DNA from: CAZUZD01 sp964624465
GTDB lineage: Bacteria > Planctomycetota > Planctomycetia > Isosphaerales > Isosphaeraceae
Direction: 5' to 3'
Length of the DNA: 7,510 bases
Assembly (NCBI GenBank): GCA_964624465.1
Contig: CAZUZD010000301.1
Span: 1-7,510, forward strand
The notes below the pieces were generated by a model. The model was not told the origin of the DNA and ran no database searches. It saw only the letters and a program-made list of their open reading frames with translations. Numbering within the stretch: the stretch's first letter is position 1; each line of letters starts with the position of its first letter. The position numbers and the translations under genes are program-made. Below are positions 6,227-7,510 of this stretch, one piece after another.

Positions 6227-7209
6227 GAGTTCACCAGGTAGCGGAAGACGGCCTCGAGGCTGTCGTCGTCGGAGTAGACCTCTTCGATCGGCGTGCCATT
6301 TTCGAGCGACAGCTCGGCCAGGCGGCCGTAGAAGGCGTCGGGCGAGTGGGTCTCGACCAGGATCGCGCCGTCCTCGCGCCGCAGCTCGACGCCCACCACG
6401 TCGGGGAACCGCACCAGCCTGGCGGCCAGGGCGCGGCCGTCGGGGCACCGCAGGACGATCCGGTGCGGGTGCTGGTCGATCAGCTCGCGGATCTGGCGGA
6501 TATCTCCCTCGGCGACCAGCCGGCCCCGGTTGATCAGCACGATCGCCGGCGTGATCGACTGGACCTCGTGGAGGACGTGGCTGGAGATCAGCACGGCTTT
6601 GCCCTGGTTGGCGATGCCGACGATGATCTGCACCAGCTCGTGGCGCACGACCGGGTCGGTGCCCGTCAGCGGCTCGTCGAGGAACAGGACCTCGGGGTCA
6701 TGCACCAGCGCCTGCGCCAGCTTGGTGCGCTGGCGCATGCCCTTGGAGTAGCCGCCGATGGCACGGTCACACTGCGCCGTCAGGCCCACCTGCTCGATCG
6801 CCCGCTCGGCCGCCGCCCGCGCCGCGCGGGCCGGCATGCCGCCGAGCTTGGCGCAGGTGGTGACGAACTGGCGGGCGGTCATCCACTCGTAGAAGGCGTC
6901 CTGCTCGGGGCACAGCCCGATGTACCGGTTCAGCGCCGGGTTGTTCCAGGGCTGGTGGCCGAGGACGTGCACCGTGCCCTGGCTGGGCCGGAGCTGGCCG
7001 GTGGCCAGCTGCAGGAACGTGCTCTTGCCGGCGCCGTTGGGACCGAGCAGGCCGGTGATGCCGGGCCCGACCCGGAGCGTGAGCTTGTTCAGGCCGATGA
7101 CGTTGCCGTACCACTTCGAGACGTCGTCGAAGGCGACGACGGTGGGCGGCTCGATGGCGCCGCCGTCGGCGGCGGGCGGGGCGTTCGGGTCGGTGACGGT
7201 CAGGCTCAT
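6223..7209 (-). CDS. ABC transporter ATP-binding protein (ABC-2/CcmA-like)
   Basis: This 328-residue cytoplasmic ATPase has all nucleotide-binding motifs: Walker A GPNGAGKST (56-64), Q-loop Gln103 in CPEQDAF, signature YSKGMRQR (154-161, SKGMR in place of LSGGQ), Walker B LFLDEP (175-180) with Glu179, D-loop TGTDP, and switch His211 in SSHVL. This pattern fits the CcmA/NatA-type subunits that power ABC-2 exporters. A C-terminal extension of roughly 100 residues after about 225 is common in that group. The first 22 residues are Pro/Ala-rich and precede the ABC fold. Its ATG overlaps the upstream stop as ATGA, and its own stop overlaps the permease start the same way, so the three proteins are probably made in fixed proportion. 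The fine substrate class cannot be read from the sequence. Confidence 0.96.
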   Translation of the reverse strand: MSLTVTDPNAPPAADGGAIEPPTVVAFDDVSKWYGNVIGLNKLTLRVGPGITGLLGPNGAGKSTFLQLATGQLRPSQGTVHVLGHQPWNNPALNRYIGLCPEQDAFYEWMTARQFVTTCAKLGGMPARAARAAAERAIEQVGLTAQCDRAIGGYSKGMRQRTKLAQALVHDPEVLFLDEPLTGTDPVVRHELVQIIVGIANQGKAVLISSHVLHEVQSITPAIVLINRGRLVAEGDIRQIRELIDQHPHRIVLRCPDGRALAARLVRFPDVVGVELRREDGAILVETHSPDAFYGRLAELSLENGTPIEEVYSDDDSLEAVFRYLVNS

Positions 7210-7510
7210 CGGGCACGATCCAGGGAGCGGACGCGGGTGGCGAGGATGTACACCGACAGCAGGCTCAGGCCGCCGAGCACGCCGGCGGCCAGGGGCCAGG
7301 GGTAGGGGGTCGCCAGCCAGCGAAAGAACGGCGGGATGTTCCGCTCGTTCAGGCCGGATGGCGGGCCACCGAGGTCCGGCGGCCGGGGCGGCTCGGGGGC
7401 GTCGGGAATGGGTCCGGGCCCGAGGTTGGGTTCGGCGAGGTCGGGGGGCCGGGGCGGCTCGGGCCGGTTGCGGTTGCGGAACAGGCCGCCGAAGAAGCCG
7501 CCGCGCCGCC
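7206..7510 (-). CDS. Pro-rich protein with C-terminal membrane helix, 5' end outside window
   Basis: Only the last 100 residues are visible; the frame is open to the window edge. The fragment starts with RRGGFFGGLFRNRNRP. It then has a Pro-rich linker containing EPPRPPDL twice (fragment residues 17-24 and 39-46, a 22-residue period). After NIPPFFRWLATPYPWP comes one predicted membrane helix at about 72-91 (LAAGVLGGLSLLSVYILA). It ends with a short positively charged tail, RVRSLDRAR, which suggests the C-terminus is cytoplasmic. Its TGA overlaps the ATPase start as ATGA. Coding is supported by that exact coupling and by an uninterrupted frame. It is probably an accessory envelope protein of the ABC system. 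The domain that would name it lies outside the window. Confidence 0.75.
   Translation of the reverse strand, partial: RRGGFFGGLFRNRNRPEPPRPPDLAEPNLGPGPIPDAPEPPRPPDLGGPPSGLNERNIPPFFRWLATPYPWPLAAGVLGGLSLLSVYILATRVRSLDRAR

Noticed and set aside
6346..7305. Plus-strand frame opposite the ABC ATPase (319 codons)
   Set aside because: It is a shadow of the ATPase gene; the ATPase has every catalytic motif and this frame has none.

Overview
This 7.5 kb window comes from a bacterial chromosome of very high GC. It most likely belongs to the Planctomycetes, and the composition fits an Isosphaeraceae-like member (inference). The strongest evidence is the DUF1553 protein followed by a Tat-type DUF1501 protein, a gene pair greatly expanded in planctomycetes. 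No 16S or other phylogenetic marker is present.

Layout. (1) Positions 2-3200, + strand: the 3' part of a large planctomycete DUF1549/DUF1553-type protein (its start lies outside the window), then, 46 bp on, a complete DUF1501 protein with a twin-arginine signal. They look like one operon for an exported pair. (2) Positions 3201-3656: a 456-bp non-coding region between convergent genes. It holds two REP-like imperfect palindromes, a candidate structured RNA with several short stems, and a perfect 19-bp hairpin that probably terminates transcription. (3) Positions 3657-4064, - strand: a short RRM RNA-binding protein with a Gly/Tyr/Arg-rich tail. It starts at GTG and has a predicted promoter about 160 nt upstream that includes an A-tract and a direct repeat. 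(4) Positions 4272-4679: GC-rich non-coding DNA with nothing firm in it. (5) Positions 4680-5222, + strand: an unrecognised 180-aa protein. (6) Positions 5381-7510, - strand: three genes joined by 4-bp ATGA overlaps. They are a Pro-rich protein with a C-terminal membrane helix (only its C-terminus is visible), an ABC-2 type ATPase and its membrane permease.

How the genes work together. The DUF1553/DUF1501 pair probably acts outside the cytoplasmic membrane, though its biochemical role is not established. The ATPase and permease form an ABC exporter, and the coupled Pro-rich membrane protein is probably an accessory part of the same system. The RRM protein is a lone RNA-binding gene of the cold-shock/RNA-chaperone type common in cyanobacteria and planctomycetes. 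No phage, transposase, CRISPR, tRNA or rRNA sequence was found. The least explained parts are the candidate RNA at 3344-3551, the repeat-flanked RRM promoter and the 180-aa orphan gene.
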